A stretch of DNA of 64,000 nt from Palsa-295 sp963781105 (GCA_963781105.1 CAWAED010000003.1:1-64000), one strand, 5' to 3'. Counted from the stretch's first letter, positions 26,279 through 35,753 are shown. Program-made: numbers and translations. Notes: generated by a model not told the origin, from the letters alone.

Positions 26279-27456
26279 TTGCCCGCAGCCGCGCGCAGAA
26301 CCGGCAGCGTCGCCGCCGCTTGTGGCACAGCCGCGCGATAATCCTGCCCGAGCGGCGCGGCAATCGTCGCCGCGATCTGGCTTTGTGTCACGCGCGGGAC
26401 GTTCGTCATCTCGCCGGTCGCCGGCGTATCCGGACCCATCACCGCGATCCAAATATTTTCCGCGCCCGCGATATTCTTGTCATGGTCGCGCCACAATTTC
26501 AGCCCGCTGCCGCGCCCTTGGTCGCACGTGATGATAAACGTCACCTGATCGCGATATTCCGGCTTCGCCTGCATCGTGTTCCACAGTTCCGCAATATTCT
26601 GATCATCCTGATGTGCCGCCTGCAGCACCAGATCGTATTTCCCTTCGTGTGCCCAATCATCCGTGCCGCCGTAGCCGACGAACAACACGCGCGGGCTGTG
26701 CGTCTTCAAATAGTTAAGAAGATCCAGGTGCGTGAATGCGTCGAACGCATCGTCATCCTCCACACGTGTCGTCGTTTCGTACAGCTTCTTCAGCGTCTGC
26801 TCCTGTGGCGTGAGGGTTCCGCTCCATGGAATGTCCCAGCCTGCGCGCACGAAGAGTCCGCTCTGCTTTGCGCGAAAGATATCGTTGAAGACGTTCCATG
26901 TCCCAAACACCGCCACTTGTCCGCGAAATTCCGGCAAGTTATTCAGCCACTCGAAAACCGTCGCATGCGGATTTACACCGAATTCATTGCTATTGATCGC
27001 CGGGTCCGGATAACCGGTACTCATCTCGTTGTACCCGGGGTAAGAAAATTTCAAGCCGTTGGTGACCTGCGCAACACTGCCTTTATGCTGGTTGCCGTAA
27101 ATCTGTCCGCGATTGGCGACCGCGTACCATAGGAAGGGCATCAGCGCACGCCGTCCATCGTCCGGTGTGGCGCGCCAGAAATCCTTGTGTAGTTGCTTCT
27201 CATCTTGCACGCCGCCCACCTTGGCATTCATCAAATCATGCTCGGGCCCATCGAAAACCTCCTGCCAGCGTAATCCGTCGAGCACAATTAGCACTACCGC
27301 GCGCGTCTTTAAAGCGTGCCCGCCAGAGCGTTGGGCGGAATCCTGCGCGCCGTGCCCGCTGCCCGCAACTGCCACCCCACCTACCGCGAACGACGCCGCA
27401 AATGCCAAAAACAAAACGCAAGATCCAATCGCCACCGCTCCGCCGCGTCTGCGCAC
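26275..27456 (-). CDS. Exported alkaline-phosphatase-superfamily phosphodiesterase-like protein
   Basis: A 393-residue exported protein of the type I phosphodiesterase/sulfatase superfamily. Metal ligand motif VLIVLDGLRWQEVFDG, probable nucleophile region NGLKFSYPGYNEM, and DDWAHEGKYD are present. The expected Asp-His pair near ITCDxGRG reads Asp-Gln, so one metal ligand appears lost. GTG 27456 (MRRRGGAVAIGS) with GGAGG four bases upstream gives a typical signal peptide; TTG 27522 would add 22 residues in front. Substrate unknown. Confidence 0.75.
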   Translation of the reverse strand: MRRRGGAVAIGSCVLFLAFAASFAVGGVAVAGSGHGAQDSAQRSGGHALKTRAVVLIVLDGLRWQEVFDGPEHDLMNAKVGGVQDEKQLHKDFWRATPDDGRRALMPFLWYAVANRGQIYGNQHKGSVAQVTNGLKFSYPGYNEMSTGYPDPAINSNEFGVNPHATVFEWLNNLPEFRGQVAVFGTWNVFNDIFRAKQSGLFVRAGWDIPWSGTLTPQEQTLKKLYETTTRVEDDDAFDAFTHLDLLNYLKTHSPRVLFVGYGGTDDWAHEGKYDLVLQAAHQDDQNIAELWNTMQAKPEYRDQVTFIITCDQGRGSGLKLWRDHDKNIAGAENIWIAVMGPDTPATGEMTNVPRVTQSQIAATIAAPLGQDYRAAVPQAAATLPVLRAAAGN

Positions 27457-27548
27457 AGGTCCTCCGGTGCGCGGATGATACCTCGCGTGCCCTGATCGTG
27501 TATTACAGTTTTGTTGAGGCAAAAACGCACGAAAGCTGCGCGGAAGTT

Positions 27549-29360
27549 CTAGCTGGTCTTGGAAGAACTAACCGTCTGCGGGGGTTCTGGCAAATACAAT
27601 TCGGGTGCGTTGATGGGGAATTCCACTACGAAAGTAGCGCCACCTTCCGGACGGTTGTAGCATTCGATGCGGCCGCCATGCTCTTGCATAATCCCGTAGC
27701 AAATGCTCAGCCCTAGGCCTGTGCCTTTGCCCACCGGTTTGGTGGTGAAGAAGGGATCGAACACCTGTTGCGGCGCTTTGATCCCCGGCCCGGTATCCGA
27801 AAATTCGATCGTGATCCTTGAATCCGAATGTTTCGTGCGAATCGTCAACCGCCCGCCGCCGATTTCTTCGAGGGCATCCACCGCATTGCTGATCAAGTTG
27901 AAAAACACCTGCAACACCTGGTTGGCGTCTCCGCGAATCAATGGCAAATCGAGGTCCGGGTAGGTTTCCACCTGAATATGCTTGCCGCGCAGGTCCAGAT
28001 TGCTCAAATGCAGCGCCGAAGCAATCACCTGGTTCAAATCTAGATGAAGTTTTTCGCTGGGCACCCGCCGCGCGAAGCTCAAGAGGCTGGTCACCAGCGT
28101 TTTGATCCGCCGTGCCAGCGTGCGAATCTTCTCCGCCACCAATCGCTGCCGCTCGCCGAGCGCCGGGTCGTCCACCAAAAGGTCGGAATAACCGAGAATT
28201 CCCGTCAAAGGATTATTGATTTCGTGCGCTGCACCCGCGGCCAGTTGGCCGAGCGACACCAGCTTTTCGGTCTGCACCATCTGCGCCTGGAAATGTTTCA
28301 AATTCTCGAACGATTCGCGCGAGCCTTCCAGCAGCCGCAAACGGTCGTGGTCCACCAGCCGCTGCCGCAGCGCAATTAGAAGCGCGGCAACCAGCAATGC
28401 GACCTGCGTCACGCTGACGCGAAATATTCGCACGTCCGGCGGATTTGCCGACCGCCACAAGCTCCATAGCGCCATCACCGGGATCGAAAACACCGCGGTC
28501 ATGGCTAACACGGACGCCCACTTCTTCGCGTGATCGGGCCGCGGCGCCACGGTTTCGCGCGGCGGTTTCAACCGATAAGCCACAATCCCCGCCGTTCCAA
28601 ACCACACGAACGACGCCACCAGCGGCAGATCGAACGGGCTGCCCGTGTAATAATCCAGGCGGTCAATCGCGCGGTTAGTGATATAAGACCCAGCCGCATA
28701 CAGCAGCGAAGCGCTGAAAAGATGCGCGTAAACTTCCCGCCAGCGTCCTCGCGCCTGCGTAATCAGATAGGCGAACCCCGCCGTCAGCAGCAAATTTTCC
28801 ACCGCTGCCAGATGATCGTAACTCCACCCGTAAGCCAGCACGTTGGGCGCAATGTATTGCCACGGAATCACCACGAAGAGGTACAGATAGACCCACCAGA
28901 TCAGCAGCAACGAGAAATCCAGGTAGCCGACGTGCACGTTCAGATCGTCGCGCTTGTCGTGCGGTTTCAGGGCCAGCGCCCCGATCATCGGCACCGGATG
29001 CAGAAAGAGAATCACGTCACCTACGAAGGGATTGGGAACGTCCTTGCGCAGCACCACTTCGAAGTACGTCCAGATGGACTGTCCCACTAGCCACGCGGCG
29101 CAGCCCAAGCCGAGCAAAATCCAGAATACGCGGGTGCGTTTCTCGTTGGAGAAGGAATTGAGAAAAAGCCCTACGCAGGCGAAGAGCGCCACCGCGCACT
29201 GCATGATGTCGCCGAACGCGGTAAGCCCTCGCCCGTTCGAGACCGTCAGAGCCGCGAGGCAGTAGCCGCCAACTAGAAGGCCCCAGGCACCCGTCAACGC
29301 CCAGCTGGAAGGCGTCATTCGGGGCAAACTTATTCCAAACGTTTTATGGGACGAGTTCAC
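27549..29360 (-). CDS. Orphan membrane histidine kinase
   Basis: A 603-residue sensor kinase. The N-terminal ~335 residues hold about nine membrane helices with no recognised ligand-binding domain. A short coiled coil leads to HisKA (LAAGAAHEINNPLTGILGYSDLL; phospho-acceptor His379) and an HATPase domain with the N box (QVLQVFFNLISNAVDA), G1 (FSDTGPGIK) and G2 (KGTGLGLSICYGIM). The kinase core is of the NtrB-like group. No response regulator is adjacent. Neighbouring genes on the same strand are the phosphodiesterase-like gene downstream and a 50-codon gene upstream. Confidence 0.92.
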   Translation of the reverse strand: MNSSHKTFGISLPRMTPSSWALTGAWGLLVGGYCLAALTVSNGRGLTAFGDIMQCAVALFACVGLFLNSFSNEKRTRVFWILLGLGCAAWLVGQSIWTYFEVVLRKDVPNPFVGDVILFLHPVPMIGALALKPHDKRDDLNVHVGYLDFSLLLIWWVYLYLFVVIPWQYIAPNVLAYGWSYDHLAAVENLLLTAGFAYLITQARGRWREVYAHLFSASLLYAAGSYITNRAIDRLDYYTGSPFDLPLVASFVWFGTAGIVAYRLKPPRETVAPRPDHAKKWASVLAMTAVFSIPVMALWSLWRSANPPDVRIFRVSVTQVALLVAALLIALRQRLVDHDRLRLLEGSRESFENLKHFQAQMVQTEKLVSLGQLAAGAAHEINNPLTGILGYSDLLVDDPALGERQRLVAEKIRTLARRIKTLVTSLLSFARRVPSEKLHLDLNQVIASALHLSNLDLRGKHIQVETYPDLDLPLIRGDANQVLQVFFNLISNAVDALEEIGGGRLTIRTKHSDSRITIEFSDTGPGIKAPQQVFDPFFTTKPVGKGTGLGLSICYGIMQEHGGRIECYNRPEGGATFVVEFPINAPELYLPEPPQTVSSSKTS

Positions 29361-29543
29361 GGCGTTTCCGGCTACCCCAAGCCCGTGTAAGCTGTTCCAA
29401 GCATACGGCGTTACGAGCTTGCTGCCAGAACTGCTTTTACGGAGCGTGCCGTGGAATGCAATAGCGAAGTTGCGGCGGAACGAAAGCGGGATGCACCGAC
29501 CTGAGGGCGTCCGTGCCCACGGTCAGGATGGCACGAGCAAATC

Positions 29544-29696
29544 CTAGTTGTGCAGCTCGTCGTCGTGGGGAATTGGAAGAATCGTGTAATGCGATTTCAA
29601 AATGCCCTTGGAATTCTTTGTGGCGTAGGGGTTTTGGGGAACCAGCAACCGCGCTAACCGACCGCGCTCCTCGCAGCAGTTAATGACGTGGAGCAT
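29544..29696 (-). CDS. Candidate 50-residue small protein
   Basis: A short open frame with a near-ideal ribosome site: GGGAGG six bases before ATG 29696. It encodes 50 residues, starting MLHVINCCEERGRLARLL and ending HYTILPIPHDDELHN, with adjacent cysteines at positions 7-8 and a basic middle. It lies in the 430-base gap between the CtpA gene and the histidine kinase, both on the same strand. No signal peptide or membrane helix is evident. I do not recognise a family. The remaining parts of the gap (29361-29543 and 29697-29790) show no gene. Confidence 0.5.
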   Translation of the reverse strand: MLHVINCCEERGRLARLLVPQNPYATKNSKGILKSHYTILPIPHDDELHN

Positions 29697-29790
29697 AGTG
29701 CCTCCCGCCTTGTGGCAGGGTCATTCGCAAGCGGAACTCAAAACGGCGCGCGCCATCTCATTCCCGCTTGAAAACCTAAATCTTGCTACT

Positions 29791-31410
29791 TTACTGCTGG
29801 CTCGGCTGCCCAGCTTCGCGTTCGGCCAGAATCTTTCGCGCGTTGGTGTATAGCGCCTTGGCCTGAGGAATTAACTCGACGGCCTTCTCCAGCTGTGGAT
29901 CGTCCTGCAACTCCACCTTGTAGCCGTCCGTCAATCCGAAGTAAGAAGTGAACACCTCGCGCTTGATCTGCCACTTCAGCCAGACCAGGTTGGCCTGAAT
30001 GTTGTCGTCGGTGTACTTGATCTTCTGCCGGTCCAGGTACTTCCTGAATTGCTCGATTACCGCGTCGTTCACCACGAAATCCTTGGTGATGTCAGGCTTT
30101 TCGCCCAGGTAAAACCGCGTGAAATCGCCCACGCCCTGCTGCTGCGAGTAAAAGACCCCGCGGCGATAAAGCATCTGCTGGAAATCATCCGGCTTGGGAG
30201 CGGCCACCGCGTCATCCGGCGTAATCCCCCCGCCGCCGAAGACTTGCCGCCCGCTATCGGTTAGCTTCACTTCCGGCTTGGTAGGCGGCTGCGGATTGTA
30301 ATGGTAGTCGTAGAGCGAAATATTCTTGTAATCGCGCTGGATCAGCCGGCCGCTCGGAGTGTAGTAGCGCGCCGTGGTCAGCAAGAGTGCCGTATCTTCG
30401 CTCAGCGGGAATTGCGTCTGCACCAGACCCTTGCCGAAGCTCGTCTCTCCGACAATCAGCCCGCGATCGTGATCCTGAATCGCTCCAGAAACGATCTCAG
30501 ACGCCGAGGCGCTCTGCCCGTTGATCAGCACGATCACCGGCACCTCAATGCCCTGATTGCCGCGCACCGCGTAATAGCGCCGTTCCTGCGAAGCCCGCCC
30601 GCGATGCGACACCACAATCTCGTTCTTGTCGAGGAACATGTCCGCCATGCCCACGGCCTGATTCAGCAATCCTCCGCCGTTATTCCGCAGATCGATGATC
30701 AAACCATCCAGCTTCGAGACATCCAGCTGCTTCAAAGCATCGGCCAGGTCGCTGTCGGTCGTCTCGTTGAACGTCGTCACGCGCACATAGCCGATTCCAG
30801 GCTTCACCATCGTGTAATATTCCACGCCGGGGCGGGGAATCTCATCGCGCGTCACTGTCACTTCGATCGGTTTGTCCCAGCCTTCGCGCCCCAGCGATAT
30901 GTGCACCACGGTGCCCTTGGCGCCCTTCAACATATCCGCCACTTCGGTCGTCGTCAGGCCGTCGCAGGACTTGCCGTCAACTTTCTGAATGATATCGCCC
31001 GGACGAATGCCGGCTTTATACGCAGGTGAGCCAACGAACGGTGAAAGCACCACGGTCTGATTCTCGCGCTGTTGCACGGTCATCCCGACGCCGTAGTACT
31101 TGCCTTCTTGCTCTTCCTTGAAGAGCGCGTACTGCTTGGGATCAAAGAAATTTGAGTGCGGATCGAGCACGCGGAGCATGCCGGGAATCGCGCCATCGTA
31201 GATCACTTTGTCGGTGTCCACGGGATCGGCGTAATTGCGCTCTACCACCGAGAGGACGCGCGTGAAGCTCTTCACCGAATCCTGCATGTCGTTCTGGCCG
31301 GCGGCCGTGGCGCGCACGGACGGACCATACAGCCCGCCCAGTATCGCGGAAACGGCCAGCACTACCACCAGCACTACGACTCCACGCCCTGACGACCCCT
31401 TTGATTCCAT
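29791..31410 (-). CDS. Carboxyl-terminal processing protease (S41, CtpA/Prc type)
   Basis: A 539-residue periplasmic protease. One N-terminal helix (about residues 10-30) anchors or exports it. A PDZ domain (about 105-175) carries GVGMTVQQ and SPAYKAGIRPGDIIQKVDG. The S41 domain has YVRVTTFNE, IIDLRNNGGGLLNQAV and the catalytic pair Ser302 in NGQSASASEIVSGA and Lys327 in SFGKGLVQ, 25 residues apart as in CtpA. The C-terminal ~120 residues are helical and charged. It is divergent from the tat genes. Confidence 0.93.
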   Translation of the reverse strand: MESKGSSGRGVVVLVVVLAVSAILGGLYGPSVRATAAGQNDMQDSVKSFTRVLSVVERNYADPVDTDKVIYDGAIPGMLRVLDPHSNFFDPKQYALFKEEQEGKYYGVGMTVQQRENQTVVLSPFVGSPAYKAGIRPGDIIQKVDGKSCDGLTTTEVADMLKGAKGTVVHISLGREGWDKPIEVTVTRDEIPRPGVEYYTMVKPGIGYVRVTTFNETTDSDLADALKQLDVSKLDGLIIDLRNNGGGLLNQAVGMADMFLDKNEIVVSHRGRASQERRYYAVRGNQGIEVPVIVLINGQSASASEIVSGAIQDHDRGLIVGETSFGKGLVQTQFPLSEDTALLLTTARYYTPSGRLIQRDYKNISLYDYHYNPQPPTKPEVKLTDSGRQVFGGGGITPDDAVAAPKPDDFQQMLYRRGVFYSQQQGVGDFTRFYLGEKPDITKDFVVNDAVIEQFRKYLDRQKIKYTDDNIQANLVWLKWQIKREVFTSYFGLTDGYKVELQDDPQLEKAVELIPQAKALYTNARKILAEREAGQPSQQ

Positions 31411-31559
31411 GCGTCCTCGCTTAGCCCCAAGAAGTTAAGTATAGCATACAACTTTTCAGCGGTTTGACACGCTTCCGGCCCTCTTCTATGATTCAAAAAT
31501 GGCGCCGGAGATGCAGTCGGGAAGCGCAATTCCGTGCGGACCTTCGTCCCAGACGCTCC

Positions 31560-32018
31560 ATGTTTAGTGTCCCACACCTGATTATTATATTCGCGGTCGC
31601 TCTGGTCGTGTTCGGGCCGGAGAAGCTGCCCGAACTCGCGCGCAATCTCGGCAAAATCATGGCTGAATTCCGCCGCGCCACCGCCGAATTGCGCGGCACT
31701 TTCGAAGGCCATATGCGCGACCTGGAACGCGAAGCCGATCTGCGCCGCCTCCGCGAAGCTCAGCCGCCCGCTCAGACCATCGGCGGCATCGCAAGCACTC
31801 CCACGAATCCTCCGGCCCTGCCGCCGGAATCAACCAACGATCCGCTGCCGCCAACGCCCGGAACGGTTGCCACGGAGCCTCCGAATTTTATCGCCGCTCG
31901 CATATCGCAATCTCCTGAACAATCGCCACTCGAGGCTCCCGAAAACGTTCCGCATCAGGGTGACCATCCCGATTCAGCACCCGAGAAAGTGACAGATGGC
32001 CGACCCCGCTCAGCCTGA
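31560..32018 (+). CDS. tatB: Sec-independent translocase component TatB (TatA/B family)
   Basis: A 152-residue protein with the TatA/B plan: a short N-terminal helix (MFSVPHLIIIFAVALVVFGPEKLPELARNLGK) with the FGPEKLPE hinge of TatB, an amphipathic charged helix (to about residue 65) and a Pro/Ser-rich tail. ATG 31560 fits the family start. The tail overlaps the tatC start by 23 bases. TatB binds twin-arginine substrates with TatC. No separate TatA is encoded next to it, so a second copy elsewhere or a bifunctional role is possible. Confidence 0.9.
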   Translation: MFSVPHLIIIFAVALVVFGPEKLPELARNLGKIMAEFRRATAELRGTFEGHMRDLEREADLRRLREAQPPAQTIGGIASTPTNPPALPPESTNDPLPPTPGTVATEPPNFIAARISQSPEQSPLEAPENVPHQGDHPDSAPEKVTDGRPRSA

Positions 32019-32814
32019 TCCCATCGCACCGCCCGCCGCCGAAGACGACGCCGGCGGACGCATGTCGTTTTTCGAACACCTCATGGATCTACGCAAGCGG
32101 CTCATCAATTCCGCCGCAGCGATCGCGATTGGTGCTTGCATCGGCCTGCTCGTCTCGAAACACTTCATAGTGATCCTCGTGAAGCCCATGCAAGACGCCC
32201 TGCGCGCCTCGCATTTTGACGACAAGCTCTACTTCACCAGCCCTGGCGGTTACGTCACTCTCGTAATCAACATCGGCCTGTACCTCGGCATCGTGCTGGC
32301 CATGCCGTTTGTGCTGTATCAAGTCTGGCTCTTCGTCGCGCCCGGCCTCTACAAGCACGAACGCCGCGCCGTTTCCGGCTTCATCGTCTCCTCGATGTTT
32401 CTCTTTCTCTGCGGCATTGCTTTCGGCTACTTCATCATGCTTCCCCAAACTTTGAAATTCCTGATCAATTTCGCCTACGACGCGCCCATCAAACCCCTGA
32501 TCAGTTACAACGAGTATTTCGAGCTGGTTTTGATTATTCTGGTGGGGCTCGGCGTGATCTTTGAGCTGCCGGTGCTGATTTTTATCCTGTCGCTGTTCGG
32601 CATTGTCACGCCCAAGTTCCTGCTCAAGAATTTCCGGTATGCCATGCTGATCATCACCGTCGTGGCCGCGGTGGTCACGCCCACTCCGGACGCCACTACT
32701 ATGGTGGTGTTTATGGCGCCCATGGTCGCGCTCTATTTTGTCGGCGTGCTGGTTTCTCACGTTGTGCTTAGGCGCAAAGAGTCGCAGAATTTGGCCGGCG
32801 GGGAGGCGCAGTAA
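31996..32814 (+). CDS. tatC: Sec-independent translocase component TatC
   Basis: A 272-residue integral membrane protein with six expected helices. Conserved elements are MSFFEHLMDLRKRLI (signal-peptide binding site), the loop PGLYKHERRA with the conserved Glu, and FGYFIMLPQTLKFLI. It is the receptor core of the Tat system that exports folded proteins. Its stop is one base before the next gene's TTG. Confidence 0.95.
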   Translation: MADPAQPDPIAPPAAEDDAGGRMSFFEHLMDLRKRLINSAAAIAIGACIGLLVSKHFIVILVKPMQDALRASHFDDKLYFTSPGGYVTLVINIGLYLGIVLAMPFVLYQVWLFVAPGLYKHERRAVSGFIVSSMFLFLCGIAFGYFIMLPQTLKFLINFAYDAPIKPLISYNEYFELVLIILVGLGVIFELPVLIFILSLFGIVTPKFLLKNFRYAMLIITVVAAVVTPTPDATTMVVFMAPMVALYFVGVLVSHVVLRRKESQNLAGGEAQ

Positions 32815-32815
32815 A

Positions 32816-33832
32816 TTGTTCACTTCGTGCAGGAGAGTATGGCTCGGCATTACCACTGTCGCCGCCATCGGTGGAATTTTCGCGTGCAGCGGTTCCAGCC
32901 AGCCCAGTTCGGCGTCATCCGGCTCCGCCGCAACCGCGTCGCCGGCCGCAAGCCAATCCGCCCCGCCGAAGCTCGCTGAAGGCGCCCCTCCCGCCGACCA
33001 GACCGGCGGCTTCGACGGCGCAAAAGCTTACGAACACGTAGCCAAAATCGTCAGCTTCGGCCCGCGCCCGCCCGCTTCCGAAGCCCTTCACCAGACCCAG
33101 GATTACATCCTCGCGCAACTCAAAAGCTACGGCTGTGAAATTGATCAGGACGACTTTCACGCCTCCACTCCCAAGGGCAATGTGGCCATGAAAAACATCG
33201 TCGCCAAAGCCCCCGGCACCGGGAAGGGAATCATCCTGCTGCTCACTCACGTGGACTCGCTCAGCAGCGTCCCGAATTTCGTCGGAGCAGAAGACAGTGC
33301 GTCTTCCACCGGCCTGATGCTCGAAATGGCTCGCCAGCTCTGCGGCAAGAAAGAACAACCCAATTCCGTCTGGATCGCCTTTCTCGACGGCGAGGAAGCT
33401 TTTGTGAATTGGGACCAGGACGACGACCACACCTACGGCAGCCGCGAACTTGCCGCGCGCATGGCTCTCTCCGGCGACCTGAAACGCGTAAAGGCCCTCA
33501 TTCTTGCGGACATGATCGGCCAATACGGTCTGCACATAGACCGCCAATCAGACAGCCCCCGCTGGCTCAACGATCTGGTCTGGAAGACCGCCGACCGCCT
33601 CGGCTATAGCAATATTTTCGTCTCGCAAGAAACCACGACCGCCGATGACCACGACCCGTTTCTCCAGCGCGGCGTCCCAGCCCTCGATATCATTGACCTG
33701 ACCGATTACATCAACGAGGGCTACTGGCACACGCCGCAGGACACCCTCGATAAAGTCAGCCCCCGCAGTGTCGCCATCGTCGGTCACGTAATCCTGGAAT
33801 CCGTCGGCGAACTTCAAAAGAAGTTTCACTAA
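32816..33832 (+). CDS. M28-family lipoprotein resembling glutaminyl-peptide cyclotransferase
   Basis: A 338-residue predicted lipoprotein (lipobox GIFAC). The fold is M28 zinc peptidase, but the best-remembered pattern is that of glutaminyl cyclases: THVDS, GAEDSASSTGLMLEMAR, FLDGEEAFVNW, YGSRELAARM, DHDPFLQRGVPALDII and GYWHTPQDTLDKV. These carry the Asp, Glu and His zinc ligands and the acidic pair of that group, which converts N-terminal Gln to pyroglutamate. TTG 32816 is supported by GGGAGG nine bases upstream, inside the end of tatC. A peptidase role cannot be excluded. Confidence 0.75.
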   Translation: MFTSCRRVWLGITTVAAIGGIFACSGSSQPSSASSGSAATASPAASQSAPPKLAEGAPPADQTGGFDGAKAYEHVAKIVSFGPRPPASEALHQTQDYILAQLKSYGCEIDQDDFHASTPKGNVAMKNIVAKAPGTGKGIILLLTHVDSLSSVPNFVGAEDSASSTGLMLEMARQLCGKKEQPNSVWIAFLDGEEAFVNWDQDDDHTYGSRELAARMALSGDLKRVKALILADMIGQYGLHIDRQSDSPRWLNDLVWKTADRLGYSNIFVSQETTTADDHDPFLQRGVPALDIIDLTDYINEGYWHTPQDTLDKVSPRSVAIVGHVILESVGELQKKFH

Positions 33833-33835
33833 ATC

Positions 33836-34939
33836 ATGCCCGTCATTCGCGTCTCTTCTGCAAACGGTCCCTACATGGTTCACTGCGCCCCGCGCCTTCT
33901 GGGCCGCTCGGCCTCTCTCATCGCACGCCTCGGCGACACCACCGGAATTTTTGTGCTGTCCTCACCAAACGTGTGGGAACACTGGGGTCGTCCGCTGATC
34001 CGCAACCTTCGCGGCCGACATCGCGTCACGGCCATCCTCTTTGACGACCGCGAGGCGGCCAAAGATCTAGCTACGATCGAGCTGATCACGCGTCAACTGG
34101 TTCACGCAGGTGCGGATCGCGGCGCGACGATCGTTGCCATGGGCGGCGGAGTCGTAGGAGATGTCGCCGGTTTCGGGGCAGCCAGCTATCTCCGCGGCGT
34201 CCGGCTGGTGCATATCCCCACCACGCTCGTCGCGCAAGTGGATAGCGCAATCGGCGGCAAGACCGGCGTAAATCTTCCCGAAGGCAAGAACCTGGTCGGC
34301 GCGTTCTATCCGCCAAAGCTCGTAATCGCCGATCCCAATTTTCTGCAAACGCTCCCGCACCGCGAATATCGCTCCGGTCTCTACGAAGTGATCAAGTACG
34401 GCGCGATCGCCGATCCCGAACTTTTTCAATTTCTCGAGCGCCGCATGCTTGCGCTCCTGCGCCGCGACCCCGCCGCTCTCGCCTGGGTGATCGCCCGGTG
34501 CATCCGCATCAAAGCGCACGTAGTCGCAAAAGACGAGCATGAAACCGGCCTGCGCCACATCCTGAATTTCGGCCACACTCTGGGCCATGCGCTGGAAGCC
34601 GCCACGCGCTACCGCCGCTTTCTCCACGGCGAAGCGGTCGCCTGGGGCATGTTGGCGGCCACGGTCTTCGGCCTCGCCACCGGCCGCCTCGGCGAATCCC
34701 AAGCCACCCGCGTCATTCGCTTGATATCCAGCGTTGGCCCATTGCCTTCTCTCAAAGGAATTCGCGCAACTCAATTGCGTCCCATCCTCGCAGGTGATAA
34801 AAAGGCTCGTAGCGGGCGTGTCCTTTGGGTCTTGCCGTGCCACATTGGAAAAGTCCAGTGGGGCGTCAACTTGCCTTGGCCGCTCGTTCAACGTACCCTC
34901 GCGGAACTCCCAGCCATTTCCGCACTGGCGAAAGTCTGA
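33836..34939 (+). CDS. aroB: 3-dehydroquinate synthase
   Basis: A 367-residue enzyme, the family's usual length, converting DAHP to 3-dehydroquinate in the shikimate pathway. Motifs: MGGGVVGDVAGFGAASYLRGV for NAD binding, IPTTLVAQVDSAIGGKTGVN, FYPPKLVIAD, and metal ligands in RHILNFGHTLGHALEA and FLHGEAVAWGM. It starts 3 bases after the M28 gene and is followed by a quinone methyltransferase, a plausible aromatic/quinone supply operon. Confidence 0.95.
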   Translation: MPVIRVSSANGPYMVHCAPRLLGRSASLIARLGDTTGIFVLSSPNVWEHWGRPLIRNLRGRHRVTAILFDDREAAKDLATIELITRQLVHAGADRGATIVAMGGGVVGDVAGFGAASYLRGVRLVHIPTTLVAQVDSAIGGKTGVNLPEGKNLVGAFYPPKLVIADPNFLQTLPHREYRSGLYEVIKYGAIADPELFQFLERRMLALLRRDPAALAWVIARCIRIKAHVVAKDEHETGLRHILNFGHTLGHALEAATRYRRFLHGEAVAWGMLAATVFGLATGRLGESQATRVIRLISSVGPLPSLKGIRATQLRPILAGDKKARSGRVLWVLPCHIGKVQWGVNLPWPLVQRTLAELPAISALAKV

Positions 34940-34958
34940 CTCACCACCCTTGAATCGC

Positions 34959-35753
34959 ATGAGTGCGTCTATGGAAAGGCCGACGAAGCTGTCCGGCACG
35001 CGTCCGGTCGGCACGTTCAACGAACGTGAAGCCTCCGCGCGCGTCCGCGATATGTTCAGCCGCATCGCGCCGCGCTACGACTTCCTGAATCACTTCCTGT
35101 CTTTTTCGTTGGACCGCTATTGGCGCCATCGCGCCGCGCGCAGATTTCACCGCATCCTGCGGCGCACGGACGCGCGCGTCCTCGATCTTTGCTGCGGCAC
35201 TGGCGATCTCACCTTCGCCTTGGAACGCGTCCGCATTCACGAACTCCGCGATTCGGGCGCCCATCGTTTCCCGCTCGTCGGCAGCGACTTCGCGCAGCCG
35301 ATGCTCGATCGCGCCCGCAAGAAGGCTGCCCAACACTCGCGCTCCGCCGTCTTCGCGACTGGCGATGCGCTGCAGCTCCCATTTGCCGATGCGAGCTTCG
35401 ATCTGGTCACCACGGCCTTCGGCTTCCGCAATCTCGTGAACTACGAAAACGGCCTGCGCGAAATCGCCCGCGTGCTGAAACCGGGCGGGGAAGTGGGAAT
35501 CCTGGAGTTTTCAGAGCCGGGCGCCGGGCCAATGGCGGGATTGTTCCGTTTCTACTTCCGGCAGATTCTGCCGCGAATCGGCGCAGCGATCTCCGGCAGC
35601 AGTGAGGCCTACAGCTATCTCCCCGGCTCGGTAGAAAAATTCCCCACACCACCGGAACTGACGGTCCTAATGCAAAAGGTCGGTTTCACGAACGTGCGCA
35701 TCAAATCCTGGAACGTCCGCAGCGTAAACCTTCATACTGCCCGCCGCCCGTGA
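34959..35753 (+). CDS. Demethylmenaquinone/ubiquinone methyltransferase (UbiE/MenG)
   Basis: A 264-residue SAM-dependent methyltransferase. It has the UbiE start VRDMFSRIAPRYDFLNHFLSF, SAM motif VLDLCCGTGDLTFAL, DFAQPMLDRARKK, GDALQLPFADASFD and AFGFRNLVNYENGLREIARVLKPGG, plus the UbiE C-terminal pattern SYLPGSVEKFPTPPEL. ATG 34959 was chosen; ATG 34971 is possible. It performs the C-methylation step of quinone synthesis; in this group menaquinone is the expected product. Confidence 0.93.
   Translation: MSASMERPTKLSGTRPVGTFNEREASARVRDMFSRIAPRYDFLNHFLSFSLDRYWRHRAARRFHRILRRTDARVLDLCCGTGDLTFALERVRIHELRDSGAHRFPLVGSDFAQPMLDRARKKAAQHSRSAVFATGDALQLPFADASFDLVTTAFGFRNLVNYENGLREIARVLKPGGEVGILEFSEPGAGPMAGLFRFYFRQILPRIGAAISGSSEAYSYLPGSVEKFPTPPELTVLMQKVGFTNVRIKSWNVRSVNLHTARRP

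Noticed and set aside
29544..29590. Likeness of the small protein's end (ILPIP) to SusD-type outer-membrane proteins
   Set aside because: The match is five to six residues only and there is no lipobox or TPR region; treated as chance.
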